Assembly (NCBI GenBank): GCA_030041075.1
Contig: JASHOP010000029.1
Location: forward strand, 1-50,146
Direction: 5' to 3'
Source of the DNA: Thermoplasmata archaeon
GTDB taxonomy: Archaea; Thermoplasmatota; Thermoplasmata; Lutacidiplasmatales; UBA184
DNA: 50,146 nucleotides
The notes under the pieces were generated by a model that had not been told where the DNA came from, ran no database searches, and worked only from the letters and a program-made list of their open reading frames with translations. The translations under genes and the position numbers were made by a program. Numbering within the stretch: position 1 is the first letter of the stretch; every line of letters starts with the position of its first letter. This document shows positions 7,831-16,196 of the stretch, piece after piece.

Positions 7831-8688
7831 CTACAGTTCCTCGGACCGGAACGACGGCGGGGCGTCGCCGCGGGTTCCGCCCCAGGGGCGTGGGTCCGTC
7901 TCGTCGGACCGGTCCCGCGCGCCGGCGGGCGCCGGAGGCCGCACCTCGGGCTCGACCGGCCCGTCGGGGACCGTCGACCGGAGGTACGCCTCGACCTCCT
8001 GGGTAAGGCCGGACCGCTGGCCGTTCTCGTCGATCCTCTTGAGGACCTCCGAGACCCGGTGGATCGCCCCGGGCGACCCTTCGACCCAGATCCGGCCGTT
8101 CTGGCCGATCGCCAGGCGCGCGCCCGTGAGCCGCGTGATCATCTCGACCATCGAGCCGCCGCGCCCGACGACCCGGGGGACGCGCGCGGGCGACACCCTG
8201 ACGATCGTTCCTCCCTCGAGCTTGCCGAGCCCCTCCCCGACCATCGTGACCCCGATCCGTCCGGTCGCCTCCAGGTTCTCGACCCGGACGACGACCGCGT
8301 CCCCGACGTGGAGGTAGCGCTCGGTCTCCCCGACCTCGATCGACCAGGGGGTGCCGGTCATGTGGAGCGGGGCCCAGCGGGGCGCCGCGATGTCGAGCAG
8401 CCAGAACGTCGTCTGGACGTCCGTGACCGTGCCGACCACGACGTCCCCGGCCCGGGGAATGTATCGCCCGGAGAGCGGGGTGACGTGGACGAGGGGAGGC
8501 CGCTCGGCCACGAGGCCGAGGACGCTGGCGTAGATCTTGCCCCCGACGCGGTACGTGCCCGGACCGGGCCTCAAGCCCCGGCTCGGGACCTCGTCCCCCG
8601 GAAGAACTAGTACGCGATCCCCTGAGGGATGCGAGGGAACTCCCTCGCGGCCACGCCCGCGGTGGCCCGATCGATGACCTCTGGACAT
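7831..8688 (-). CDS. rrp4: Exosome RNA-binding cap subunit Rrp4
   Basis: A cap protein that sits on the Rrp41/Rrp42 ring and guides substrate RNA. After about 25 Arg/Gly-rich residues comes LVLPGDEV, the usual Rrp4 start. Next come an S1 domain (about 55-140, with GDVVVGTVTDVQTTFWLLDI) and a KH domain (about 150-215, with RVPRVVGRGGSMVEMITRLTGARLAIGQNGRIWV) carrying the GxxG-like loop. The 285-residue length includes an N-terminal extension and a charged C-terminal tail. The true start may lie about 25 codons downstream. Confidence 0.93.
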   Translation of the reverse strand: MSRGHRSGHRGRGREGVPSHPSGDRVLVLPGDEVPSRGLRPGPGTYRVGGKIYASVLGLVAERPPLVHVTPLSGRYIPRAGDVVVGTVTDVQTTFWLLDIAAPRWAPLHMTGTPWSIEVGETERYLHVGDAVVVRVENLEATGRIGVTMVGEGLGKLEGGTIVRVSPARVPRVVGRGGSMVEMITRLTGARLAIGQNGRIWVEGSPGAIHRVSEVLKRIDENGQRSGLTQEVEAYLRSTVPDGPVEPEVRPPAPAGARDRSDETDPRPWGGTRGDAPPSFRSEEL

Positions 8689-8724
8689 TGTGGTTGCTGC
8701 ACCGGTCCGCCCGACCGGAGTGCC

Positions 8725-9420
8725 CTATTTAACGAGAGCCGTCTCGGCGGCGCCCTTCGTGCGCGCGCTGAGCCTCTCGTAGAGCTCCGTCTGGACCCCG
8801 GCGGGGATCTCGACGATCCCGACCCAGGCGCCGTTCGACTGCCACTCCTCCTGGAGCAGCCGACCGAGGGACTTGACGTCCCCGATCACCCGCGGGTAGT
8901 GCTGGGCCGGGAGCCGGATCCGGACCCGGACGACATCCAGACGGATCGGGATCAGCGGCCGGAGCTTGTCGAGGACCTCCGGCACCTGGGCGTCCACGGG
9001 GCGGAACGGGTCGATGTGGACCTTCGCCTCGGCCATCGCCGCCTCGATCCGCGCCGGAGGGTGGGGCGCCCCCGTCTGGGGGTTCATCGCGTTGCGGGCG
9101 ATCGTCGCGACGACCTGCCGCCGCTTGGTCTCCTGAAGCTGGCGACGCTGCTCGGTCGTGACCTGGACCTCCCCCCGGAGCACGATCTGCTTCGCGATCG
9201 CCCCGATGTCCCGGGTGTGGAACGTCCGCTCGAGGTGCTCCTCGGAGATCTTGTCGCCCTTCTTCGCGTCCTTGAAGACGTGCTCCAAGGCGAGCTTGTC
9301 CGTGAGGTCGACGTCCTTCCCGTCCTTCAGCTCCTGGACGGCGGCCGGGTCGACGAGGACCTCGAACCGCGAGCCCTGGGTCTCCCACCGCGCGATGACC
9401 GCGTCCTCGACCTTCACCAT
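8725..9420 (-). CDS. SBDS family ribosome maturation protein
   Basis: A 231-residue protein homologous to human SBDS and yeast Sdo1, which help release anti-association factor 6 from the large subunit. The FYSH domain is seen in FEVLVDPAAVQELKDGKDVDLTDKLALEHVFKDAKKGDKISEEHLERTF. The middle helical domain has RRQVVATIARNAMNPQTGAPHPPARIEAAM, and the ferredoxin-like C-terminus ends in WQSNGAWVGIVEIPAGVQTELYERL. The ATG at 9420 is chosen because MVKVEDAVIARW matches the family start. It lies 23 bases after psmA and 36 bases before rrp4, a conserved archaeal arrangement. Confidence 0.94.
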   Translation of the reverse strand: MVKVEDAVIARWETQGSRFEVLVDPAAVQELKDGKDVDLTDKLALEHVFKDAKKGDKISEEHLERTFHTRDIGAIAKQIVLRGEVQVTTEQRRQLQETKRRQVVATIARNAMNPQTGAPHPPARIEAAMAEAKVHIDPFRPVDAQVPEVLDKLRPLIPIRLDVVRVRIRLPAQHYPRVIGDVKSLGRLLQEEWQSNGAWVGIVEIPAGVQTELYERLSARTKGAAETALVK

Positions 9421-9443
9421 CGGAAGGGCCCGAGGCCACCGGC

Positions 9444-10199
9444 CTACGAGCGGCTCGAGCGCCCGCCGCCCGGGGCGGGGGGGAGGCGCTGGGCGAACTT
9501 CTGCACCTCGTCCGAGCCGAGACGCGTCATCCCGTCGCCGACCTGGAGGGTGCAGACCTCCACCTGGGCCAAGCTGCCCCCCTCGTCCAGCCCGGCGCGC
9601 AGTCCTTCGAGGGCGAGGAGGATCGCCCCGTCGCGGTCGAGCCCGGGCCGGTACTTCTGCTCGAACAGCTCCATCACCGGTCCCTTGTTGCCGCCGGTGC
9701 TCGCCGCTTTGAAGCTCGTGAGCGACCCGGACGGCTCCGTCTCGAACAGGTGGAGGCCCGCGTCGTCGTATCCGCCGACCAACAGCGCAGTGCCGAACGG
9801 CCGCACGCCGCCGAACTGCGTGTACTGCTGCTTGTAGTCGCAGATCCGCCGGACGAGCATCTCGACCGACATCGGCTCGGCGTACGTCACGCGGTTCACC
9901 TGGGCGGCGAGCCGGGCGTAGTCGACCAGGACCCGGGCGTCGGCGACGAGACCCGCGGTGGCGCAACCGATGTTCTCGTCGATCTGGTGGATCTTCTCGA
10001 GGCTCGCCGCCTCGGCGAGCTTCGGATTCGGGATACGACGGTCCGCGATCAGGACCACCCCGTTCGCGTAGACGACCCCGGCGGTCGTCGCCCCCCGGCG
10101 GACGGCCTCACGAGCGTACTCGACCTGGAAGAGCCGGCCGTCCGGCGAGAAGACCGTGATGGCCCGGTCGTAAGCCATCTGGCCCGGCTGCATCTCCAT
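9444..10199 (-). CDS. psmA: Proteasome alpha subunit
   Basis: A 251-residue Ntn-fold subunit forming the outer rings and gate of the 20S proteasome. The alpha-subunit signature YDRAITVFSPDGRLFQVEYAREAV is near the N-terminus. The gating and ATPase-docking region with KHIHQ-type sequence (SLEKIHQIDENIGCATAGLVADARVLVDYAR) is present. The ATG at 10199 is chosen over longer forms because the family starts near MQPGQMAYDRA. A minus-strand TTATAAGG box lies about 35 bases upstream. It is the first gene of the SBDS/exosome block. The beta subunit is not in the window. Confidence 0.95.
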   Translation of the reverse strand: MEMQPGQMAYDRAITVFSPDGRLFQVEYAREAVRRGATTAGVVYANGVVLIADRRIPNPKLAEAASLEKIHQIDENIGCATAGLVADARVLVDYARLAAQVNRVTYAEPMSVEMLVRRICDYKQQYTQFGGVRPFGTALLVGGYDDAGLHLFETEPSGSLTSFKAASTGGNKGPVMELFEQKYRPGLDRDGAILLALEGLRAGLDEGGSLAQVEVCTLQVGDGMTRLGSDEVQKFAQRLPPAPGGGRSSRS

Positions 10200-10231
10200 C
10201 GGGGGTGCCTCGGGCCGGGCACCTTGACCCT

Positions 10232-10240
10232 CCTTATAAC
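10232..10240 (-). promoter_or_regulatory. TATA box and purine-rich leader upstream of psmA
   Basis: Minus strand GTTATAAGG at 10232-10240, followed by GAGGGTCAAGG. It is about 35 bases before the psmA ATG. It is probably the main promoter of the psmA-SBDS-exosome block because no comparable AT-rich box is seen in the short gaps that follow. Confidence 0.5.
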
Positions 10241-10338
10241 GCACGCGAGGGCGGTAACGTCTCCGACATCCGGTTACGGCGCGGGAGGGAATCCGGCGTC
10301 CCGACAACCGTAAGTGCGGCGGGCGGACGGCGTCCGGC

Positions 10339-12441
10339 GTGGACGCCTCGTCCGGGCCGGTGCGTCCGGCCGGCTGGAGGCTGGCGGGTGCGTCGTCGGT
10401 CTACCTGAGAGCGGCCGCCGAGCAGGGGATCGACTGGTACCCCTGGGGTAGCGAGCCGTTCGAGCTGGCCCGGCGCACCGGGCGGCCGGTCCTCCTCGAC
10501 ATCGGGGCCTCGTGGTGCCACTGGTGCCACGTCATGGACGAGACGACGTACTCGGACGCGGAGGTCGGGAGGCTCATCCGCCAGCATTTCGTCGCCGTGA
10601 AGGTCGACCGAGACCAGCACCCCGAGATCGACCGACGCTACCAGCGCCAGGTCGGCGCCCTGACCGGCGAGGGGGGCTGGCCCCTCACGGGGTTCCTCAA
10701 CCCCCAGGGCGAGCTGTTCCTGGGGGGAACGTACTTCCCCCCGGACGACGCGCACGGTCGCCCCGGGCTGCGTAGGGTCCTCAAGGAGGTCGCGCGCCTC
10801 TGGAAGGACGAGCCCGAGCGGATCCGGGAGAACGCCGAGGCGATCCAGGCGTCGCTGCGGCGGATGCGGGAACATCGCACGCCGGCGGCCACCGACCTCA
10901 TCCGGTTCGTCGACGGGGTCCGGTCGGAGCTCGAGTCCGGGTACGATCCCGTGAACGCCGGGTTCGGCACGGCGCCGAAGTTTCCCCACCCGACCGCGAT
11001 CGCGTTCCTTCTCTGGGACGCGTTCGCGAACGGAGCGGAGACGAGCGGGGAACACGCCCGCGAGACCCTGCTCGCGATGGCCCACGGGGGCCTCTACGAC
11101 CAGGTCGGCGGCGGTTTCCACCGCTACTCGGTCGACGACGGATGGCACATCCCCCACTTCGAGAAGATGGGGATCGACAACGCCGAGCTCCTCGGGGCGT
11201 ACGTGGAGGGGATACGACGGTTCGGGGAACCCCGGTTCGAGCAGGTCGCCCGGGGGATCCTCGGATGGGCCGACGCGGTCCTCGGCGACCCTGACGGCGG
11301 ATGGGGCGCGAGCCAGGACGCGGACAACGCGCCGGGGGACGACGGGGGCTACTTCACCTGGACCAAGGCGGAGCTCCGCGCGGCGCTCGATGCGGACGCC
11401 TACCGGCTCGTCACCCGGGCGTTCGGCGTTGGCACCGACGGGCGGATGCCTCACGAGCCCGAGCGCAACGTCCTGTTCCGCTGGCTTCCTCCCGACCAGG
11501 CGGCGGAGGGCCTCGCCCTCCCGCAGGGTCCCGAAGCGACGCTCCGCCAGGCGCTCGCGACGTTGCGGGAGGTTCGATCGCGACGTCCGGCACCGGCCGT
11601 CGATCCGGCGCTGTACGCGAGCATCAACGGCCGTTTCGTCGGGGCGTTCGCGCGCGCCGGGGCGGTGCTGGCCGATCCCGAGGTCACGGCCGGGGCCCGA
11701 CGGGCCGCGGACCGCTGGCTCGCCCGGGCCCACGATCCCGATCGGGGCGTTGCCCACCGACTGGGGCCGTCCGGGGCCGCCGGCTACGGTCTGCTCGAGG
11801 ACCAGGTTGAGTTCGCTCGGGGGCTCCTCGAGCTCGCGGAGGCATGCTCCGAGCCACGCTATCTCGACGCGGCGATCGGTCTCCTCACCCTCGTCGACCG
11901 CGAGTACCGCGGCGAGGACGGACTGCTGCGCGACGTGGCCCCCCGGCTGTACGACGGTCCCCCGATCGGAGGGATCGCCGAGCCGTCCTACCCTCTCGAG
12001 GACAGTCCGCATCTCTCCGGCAACGCCGCCGCGGCGCTCGCGTTCGTCCGGGCCGGGGACCTTCTTCACGACGCACGGTGGGTCGAGAAGGCGCGGGCCC
12101 TCCTCGTGCCGATCGCGTCGCGCGTCGGGGGCGCGGGACTCTTCGCGGCCGGCTCCGCCCTCGCCGCAGGCCTCCTCTCGGTCGAGCCCGCCAGCGTGGT
12201 GGTCGAAGGCGTCGGGGCCGGCGCCCGGGACCTGCTCCGGGTCGCCCGGCGCTCGCCTCGCCCGCGGCTCTCCGTGTTCGCGGGGCGACCCCCGCCGCCG
12301 TTCTCGTTCCCCGCCGACGTCCCCGTGGAAGCCGAGGGCACGTCCCCCCGCGCCCTGGTGTGCTTCGGCACCGCGTGCGCGCCCCCCGTCACCGACCCGG
12401 CCGAGCTGGCAACGACCCTGGCGGGTACGCGGGCCCCGTAG
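10339..12441 (+). CDS. DUF255 thioredoxin-like / six-hairpin glycosidase-fold protein
   Basis: A 700-residue protein of the YyaL/SPATA20 family. The N-terminal thioredoxin-fold part has the motif WCHWCHVM (residues 59-66) followed by FVAVKVDRDQHPEIDRRY and the G(E/Q)GGWPLTGFL block. A long alpha/alpha-barrel part follows, with HGGLYDQVGGGFHRYSVDDGWHIPHFEKM and later SQDADN and YFTWTKAEL. Function is not firmly known. Members are suspected to be thiol-disulfide or sugar-related enzymes. The start is GTG. The last 53 bases overlap the 3' end of the convergent phosphoesterase gene. Confidence 0.88.
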   Translation: MDASSGPVRPAGWRLAGASSVYLRAAAEQGIDWYPWGSEPFELARRTGRPVLLDIGASWCHWCHVMDETTYSDAEVGRLIRQHFVAVKVDRDQHPEIDRRYQRQVGALTGEGGWPLTGFLNPQGELFLGGTYFPPDDAHGRPGLRRVLKEVARLWKDEPERIRENAEAIQASLRRMREHRTPAATDLIRFVDGVRSELESGYDPVNAGFGTAPKFPHPTAIAFLLWDAFANGAETSGEHARETLLAMAHGGLYDQVGGGFHRYSVDDGWHIPHFEKMGIDNAELLGAYVEGIRRFGEPRFEQVARGILGWADAVLGDPDGGWGASQDADNAPGDDGGYFTWTKAELRAALDADAYRLVTRAFGVGTDGRMPHEPERNVLFRWLPPDQAAEGLALPQGPEATLRQALATLREVRSRRPAPAVDPALYASINGRFVGAFARAGAVLADPEVTAGARRAADRWLARAHDPDRGVAHRLGPSGAAGYGLLEDQVEFARGLLELAEACSEPRYLDAAIGLLTLVDREYRGEDGLLRDVAPRLYDGPPIGGIAEPSYPLEDSPHLSGNAAAALAFVRAGDLLHDARWVEKARALLVPIASRVGGAGLFAAGSALAAGLLSVEPASVVVEGVGAGARDLLRVARRSPRPRLSVFAGRPPPPFSFPADVPVEAEGTSPRALVCFGTACAPPVTDPAELATTLAGTRAP

Positions 12442-13222
12442 GCGTGGCGAGGGCCCCGACGTCGGTCCCGTCGAGGAGATACGCCCGCGCGTCGCCCCGG
12501 CCCAGGAATCGCCGGAAGAGGAACGAGCGCCCCCGACGGGGGCGCTCGCGGTTGAGCGACTCCACCCCGGCGAGAGGGTTGAACGCCGGCAGCACGATCA
12601 TCTCGCGGGGGCCGACACGCCTCGATCCGCGGGCGCCCGCCCGGGGCCCGAGCGCCCCGGGGCCGAGGCGGACGCGGATCCAGCAGCGACGCTTCCCGTC
12701 CGGCTCGTCGGGGGTGGGGGCGAACCGGAACCCCGGGTGGAGGTGGCCCACGACGATCGTGGACGTTCTCAGGACCGCCGGGGCCGGCCAGCAGTGCCCG
12801 TGGAAGATCCCCACGCCGCCGCGCGCGACGCCATGAGCCGGGTAGACCCGCACCTCGCGCGGAAGGTGCGGGACCAGGCCGACGTCGTGGTTGCCCAGGA
12901 CCACGTCGACCGCGACGCCGTGCGCGAGCAGCGAGGCGAAGAACCCGAAGACCACGGGTCGGAGCGCCGGAGGGGTGCCGACGATCGGATGCTTGACATC
13001 ACCGGCGATCACGACCCGGTCCGCCCGGTGCTCGGCCGCCAGCCCGAGCAGCGACGCGGCGAGGCCCGCTGCCGACGCCTCGGGCGGGCCGTCCGGGGCG
13101 TCGGGGGTCCCTCCCAGACCCAGGTGGAGGTCGGCGACCACGAGCGCGGGGGGCCGACGGCGACCGACGTCCCTCCAGAGGAGGGCCGGCGCGTCCGGCA
13201 CGGGCCGAAGGTCGTCGCTCAC
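12389..13222 (-). CDS. Metallophosphoesterase (COG1407-like)
   Basis: A 277-residue calcineurin-like phosphoesterase. Metal-binding motifs are visible in order: VADLHLG near residue 30, AGDVKH, LGNHDVG, HGH, and GHLHPG. The DLHLG-GDVKH-GNHD-GHxHP set matches the archaeal/bacterial ICC-like COG1407 group, whose substrate is unknown. Some bacterial relatives sit next to Lhr-type helicases. Here an Lhr gene is 10 kb away. The start is GTG at 13222. The C-terminus is Arg-rich and overlaps the DUF255 gene by 53 bases in convergent orientation. Confidence 0.8.
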   Translation of the reverse strand: MSDDLRPVPDAPALLWRDVGRRRPPALVVADLHLGLGGTPDAPDGPPEASAAGLAASLLGLAAEHRADRVVIAGDVKHPIVGTPPALRPVVFGFFASLLAHGVAVDVVLGNHDVGLVPHLPREVRVYPAHGVARGGVGIFHGHCWPAPAVLRTSTIVVGHLHPGFRFAPTPDEPDGKRRCWIRVRLGPGALGPRAGARGSRRVGPREMIVLPAFNPLAGVESLNRERPRRGRSFLFRRFLGRGDARAYLLDGTDVGALATPTGPAYPPGSLPARPGR

Positions 13223-13302
13223 CTACGGTCCGGAGCGGCGCTCGGGCTTGACGATTCTCGGCCGATGCCGGACCTCGGTCTCCGAGGGTCCGGGTCGTCC
13301 CG

Positions 13303-13312
13303 ATTTATATAC
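13303..13312 (+). promoter_or_regulatory. TATA box of the HTH regulator
   Basis: The AT-rich stretch TTTATATAC stands out in a GC-rich gap. Its centre is about 28-38 bases before the two possible starts at 13336 (GTG) and 13345 (ATG), a spacing that suggests a leaderless or very short-leader transcript. Confidence 0.6.
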
Positions 13313-13344
13313 GAGCATTACTCCATCAAACTGGGGTGGCATGG

Positions 13345-14337
13345 ATGAGCCGACCGCGGGAGCGACGGATCGACCGGCTCCGGCGCCTCCTGGAGCGCGC
13401 GGGTTTCTACGTCACCGCGACGAGCGGCGTCCGCCCCTCGAGTTTCGATCTCGCCGCCCGTCGCGACGCGACGCTCCTCCTGCTCAAGGTCCTCAAGAAC
13501 ATCGACGCCCTCGACCCCGAGGAGGCGTCCCGGCTCCTCGATTTGGGCCGGGTGTTCCCCGCGGTCGTCATCCTGGTCGGGGAGCGCTCCGGCGCGTCCG
13601 ACCTCGAGAGCGGGGTCGTCTACACGCGCTACAACGTGCCGATTGTCAGCGAGGCGACGCTCGAGGAGTATCTCGAGAAGGCGTTTCCGCCGTTCCTGTA
13701 TGCAAGTCCCGGCGGGATCTTCGCGCGCGTCGACGGCGAGCGACTCCGATTCCTGAGGGTCTCGCGCGGGCTTTCGCTCGGGAGTCTCGCGGCGGTCGGC
13801 GGCGTCTCCCGGCGCGCGATCCAGCTATACGAGGAGGGCCAAGGAGCCGAGGCGAGCGTCGTCGAGCGGATCGAGGCGTACCTGGACGCGCCGATCGTCG
13901 TGCCGATCGAGCTGTTCCAGCTTCCGAGCCGGCCGGTCGCCCCGGGCTCCTCGGGCCGTCGTCGACGGGGCCACGACGCCGAGCCTTCCGAGCCCCCGCG
14001 CCCCTCCACCGGCGATGCGCTGCGCGACGGGGTCTTCGACCAGCTCGACGGGATGGGGCTCGAGGTCACGGTCACGATCCGCGCCCCGTTCGACGCGGTC
14101 GCGCGGGCCCGCGAGATCCTCCTCACGGGCGTGGGGAGCCTTCGGACCGCGGCCCACCGGGCCGAGGTCCTCCAGGGGATCGCCCGGGTCGCGGAGGGAC
14201 ACGCGATGTTCGTCGTGCGCGAGAGCGTGCACCGTCCCTCGATCGGGGGCCTGCCGATCCTGAGCGTGACCGAACTGCGGCGGCTTCGCGGGCCGGACGA
14301 GCTCCTCGACGACCTCACGGAGCGCGAGGGCCCGTGA
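13345..14337 (+). CDS. Archaeal HTH-type transcriptional regulator (COG1395-like)
   Basis: A 330-residue protein with an N-terminal domain (about 1-120: LERAGFYVTATSGVRPSSFDLAARRDATLLLLKVLKNIDAL, a nuclease-like fold in the family). An XRE-type helix-turn-helix follows near residues 130-170 (LRFLRVSRGLSLGSLAAVGGVSRRAIQLYEEG). A C-terminal domain (about 225-325) follows a basic linker. This layout matches archaeal regulators of unknown target. ATG 13345 is chosen; an in-frame GTG at 13336 would add three residues. Its stop overlaps the GTG of the next gene, so the two are probably co-translated. Confidence 0.82.
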   Translation: MSRPRERRIDRLRRLLERAGFYVTATSGVRPSSFDLAARRDATLLLLKVLKNIDALDPEEASRLLDLGRVFPAVVILVGERSGASDLESGVVYTRYNVPIVSEATLEEYLEKAFPPFLYASPGGIFARVDGERLRFLRVSRGLSLGSLAAVGGVSRRAIQLYEEGQGAEASVVERIEAYLDAPIVVPIELFQLPSRPVAPGSSGRRRRGHDAEPSEPPRPSTGDALRDGVFDQLDGMGLEVTVTIRAPFDAVARAREILLTGVGSLRTAAHRAEVLQGIARVAEGHAMFVVRESVHRPSIGGLPILSVTELRRLRGPDELLDDLTEREGP

Positions 14338-14987
14338 TCCAGGAGAGGATCTCCGCCGGGGCGGACGTCCTCCTCCTCGCCTCGGTCCGCGGACTCTCCT
14401 CCGAGGCCCGGGCGCTCGGCCCCGCGCTCGACTCGTTCGCGCCGGAAGCGGTCGGGCTCGGGATCTCTCCCGAGGAGCTCCGGGCGCTCGTCGAGTACTT
14501 CGTCCTGCCCGACGCCGAGCCGCTCGTTCCGCTCACCGCGACCGAGGTGAACGAGGTCCGCGGGCTGCTTCGGTTCGGCGAGGTCCAGGTCCCGAACCCG
14601 TCGAACGTGGAGTCGCTCCGGTGGGGCCGCGCCCGGCAGGTCCCGGTCGCCCCGCTGGACCCGAGCGAGGAGCAGTCGGCGGAGCTGTTCAGCGAGCACA
14701 TCGGCTACGTCGAGCTCGTCCGCCGGACGGTCCGCGAACGGCGGATCGGCCGCCACCCCCCGACGCCGGCGTCGCCCGACGCGTTCGCCCTCTTATGGGA
14801 CGGAACCGTCGGCAAGGGCAAGGGCTCGCGACGGCTCGCGGCGGCCCGGGACGAGCACCTGGCGCGCGAGGTCGCCCGCTTGACCCAGGGCCGGAGCCGG
14901 GTCGCGGTCGTGGTCGACCGCGAGCGGTTCGACGGGGTCCGGTCGCAGCTGTCCGGCGGCGCGCCGGGCGCGCGGCCGGGGACGTAG
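14334..14987 (+). CDS. Conserved-looking protein of unknown function
   Basis: A 217-residue protein that I do not recognise with confidence. The N-terminus (VLLLASVRGLSSEARALGPALDSFAPEAVGLGISPEELRAL) faintly resembles the start of TraB/ChaN-like domains, but the family's key residues are not evident. It has no signal peptide, membrane segment or cysteine cluster. The C-terminal half holds FALLWDGTVGKGKGSRRLAAARDEHLAREVARL. The start is GTG at 14334, overlapping the stop of the HTH regulator (GTGA). The coupling suggests a partner or effector of that regulator. It converges on the UPF0200 kinase with only five bases between stops. Confidence 0.65.
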   Translation: MIQERISAGADVLLLASVRGLSSEARALGPALDSFAPEAVGLGISPEELRALVEYFVLPDAEPLVPLTATEVNEVRGLLRFGEVQVPNPSNVESLRWGRARQVPVAPLDPSEEQSAELFSEHIGYVELVRRTVRERRIGRHPPTPASPDAFALLWDGTVGKGKGSRRLAAARDEHLAREVARLTQGRSRVAVVVDRERFDGVRSQLSGGAPGARPGT

Positions 14988-14992
14988 CCGCC

Positions 14993-15535
14993 CTACGCTT
15001 CGCGCTCGAGGATCCGCTCGAGCTCGGTCCGCGCGGTCCGGCGGAACGCGTCGAGCGGGCCCTCGTTCACGAGCATCCCGTCGGCGAGGGTGAAGGCGTT
15101 GCCGATCCCCCACTTGAGCTCGCGCCGGTCGCGCTCGTAGAACTCCTGGAGGTTCCCGCCGTCGTCCGACCGGCTCCGGCTGCGCATCCGTTCGTACCGG
15201 GTCTCGGGCGAGGCGTAGATCCCGAGCACGAACAGATCGCCGAAATGGTGGCGGTAGACGGTCACCTCCGTATCCGAGCGGCATCCGTCGACGAGCATGC
15301 GCGTCTCCGTGAGCTTCGGGAGCGACCGCTGCGCCCAGATGCCCGCCCCGTGCTTATCGCGCTCCTCCGAGGCGACGCGCGAGACGTTCCCGATCGACAG
15401 GGGCAGGCCGCGCCGCCGGGTCTCGTCGCGCACGAGGTCCCCCATCTTCAGCGTCGCGAGCCCCATCGACTGGGCGACCGTGACGAGCTCGTCCTTGCCC
15501 GAGCCGGGCATGCCGACCGTGACGACGAGCTTCAT
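14993..15535 (-). CDS. UPF0200 family nucleotide kinase-like protein
   Basis: A 180-residue P-loop protein with Walker A GMPGSGKD at residues 8-15 and the typical archaeal UPF0200 start MKLVVTVGMPGSGKDE. Further signatures are KMGDLVRDETRRRGL, VDGCRSDTEV, and the lid-like RMRSRSRSDD. Relatives resemble dephospho-CoA and adenylate kinases, but the substrate is not established. The ATG at 15535 overlaps the stop of the coiled-coil gene upstream by four bases, so the pair is coupled. Confidence 0.88.
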   Translation of the reverse strand: MKLVVTVGMPGSGKDELVTVAQSMGLATLKMGDLVRDETRRRGLPLSIGNVSRVASEERDKHGAGIWAQRSLPKLTETRMLVDGCRSDTEVTVYRHHFGDLFVLGIYASPETRYERMRSRSRSDDGGNLQEFYERDRRELKWGIGNAFTLADGMLVNEGPLDAFRRTARTELERILEREA

Positions 15536-16161
15536 GGAGCCTGGGTCGATCCCTCGGAGGCGCCCGGGGACGGCGTCGGCGATACCGCGGCGCCGGCCGC
15601 CGGCGCGTCCTGCTCGGAGACCATCTGGAGGCGGTCCGCGCGCTGCCGCAGCTGCCCCGCCTCCTGCTCCGCGATCCGGGCTGCCTCGTTGTAGCGGTCG
15701 ACGCGGACCTTGAGCTCGGCGGTCTTCTGGGTGCGCATGGCGGCCTTGAGCTCGAGCGTGTGCGCCCGGTGCTGGCGGTCGACCACCTTCTGCTGCAGCT
15801 TGCGGATGTTGTAGTGGAGCTTCGTCACGTCGGACGTCGGCGCGGAGCCGCTGCCGCGACCTGTCGCCGAGTCGATGTCGCGCTGATGCTGCTTGATCGC
15901 CTGCTGGATCTCGGGGATCTCGCCGAGCGTCCGCTCCTTCTTCTCCCGGAGGAGCGTCGCCTGGTGGCGAAGCTTCTCGATCTTGGTGTTGAGGCGCGAG
16001 ACCCGCTGCTGGGCCCGGGTCGCCGCGCGGTCCTGCCGCGCCGCGTGCTCTCGAAGCTTCGTGATGTCCGCGTACTGCTGGCCGCGCCACCGCGACTGCC
16101 GCGCGGCGAGGGGCGTCGCCGGAGCCGGAGGGTCCTTCGACGGGGTCCCTCCGGCCGACAT
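15532..16161 (-). CDS. Predicted coiled-coil protein
   Basis: A 209-residue protein dominated by heptad-like charged helices from about residue 30 to 185 (for example RVSRLNTKIEKLRHQATLLREKKERTLGEI and LRQRADRLQMVSEQ). An Ala/Pro/Ser-rich tail follows. No enzymatic motif or signal peptide is visible. It is coupled to the downstream UPF0200 kinase by an ATGA overlap. It could be a structural or scaffold partner; function unknown. The ATG at 16161 is the first in-frame start that avoids the proline-rich upstream stretch. Confidence 0.7.
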   Translation of the reverse strand: MSAGGTPSKDPPAPATPLAARQSRWRGQQYADITKLREHAARQDRAATRAQQRVSRLNTKIEKLRHQATLLREKKERTLGEIPEIQQAIKQHQRDIDSATGRGSGSAPTSDVTKLHYNIRKLQQKVVDRQHRAHTLELKAAMRTQKTAELKVRVDRYNEAARIAEQEAGQLRQRADRLQMVSEQDAPAAGAAVSPTPSPGASEGSTQAP

Positions 16162-16196
16162 CGAGTCCCGGGTACGGGGTCCGCGAGATATAGCCG

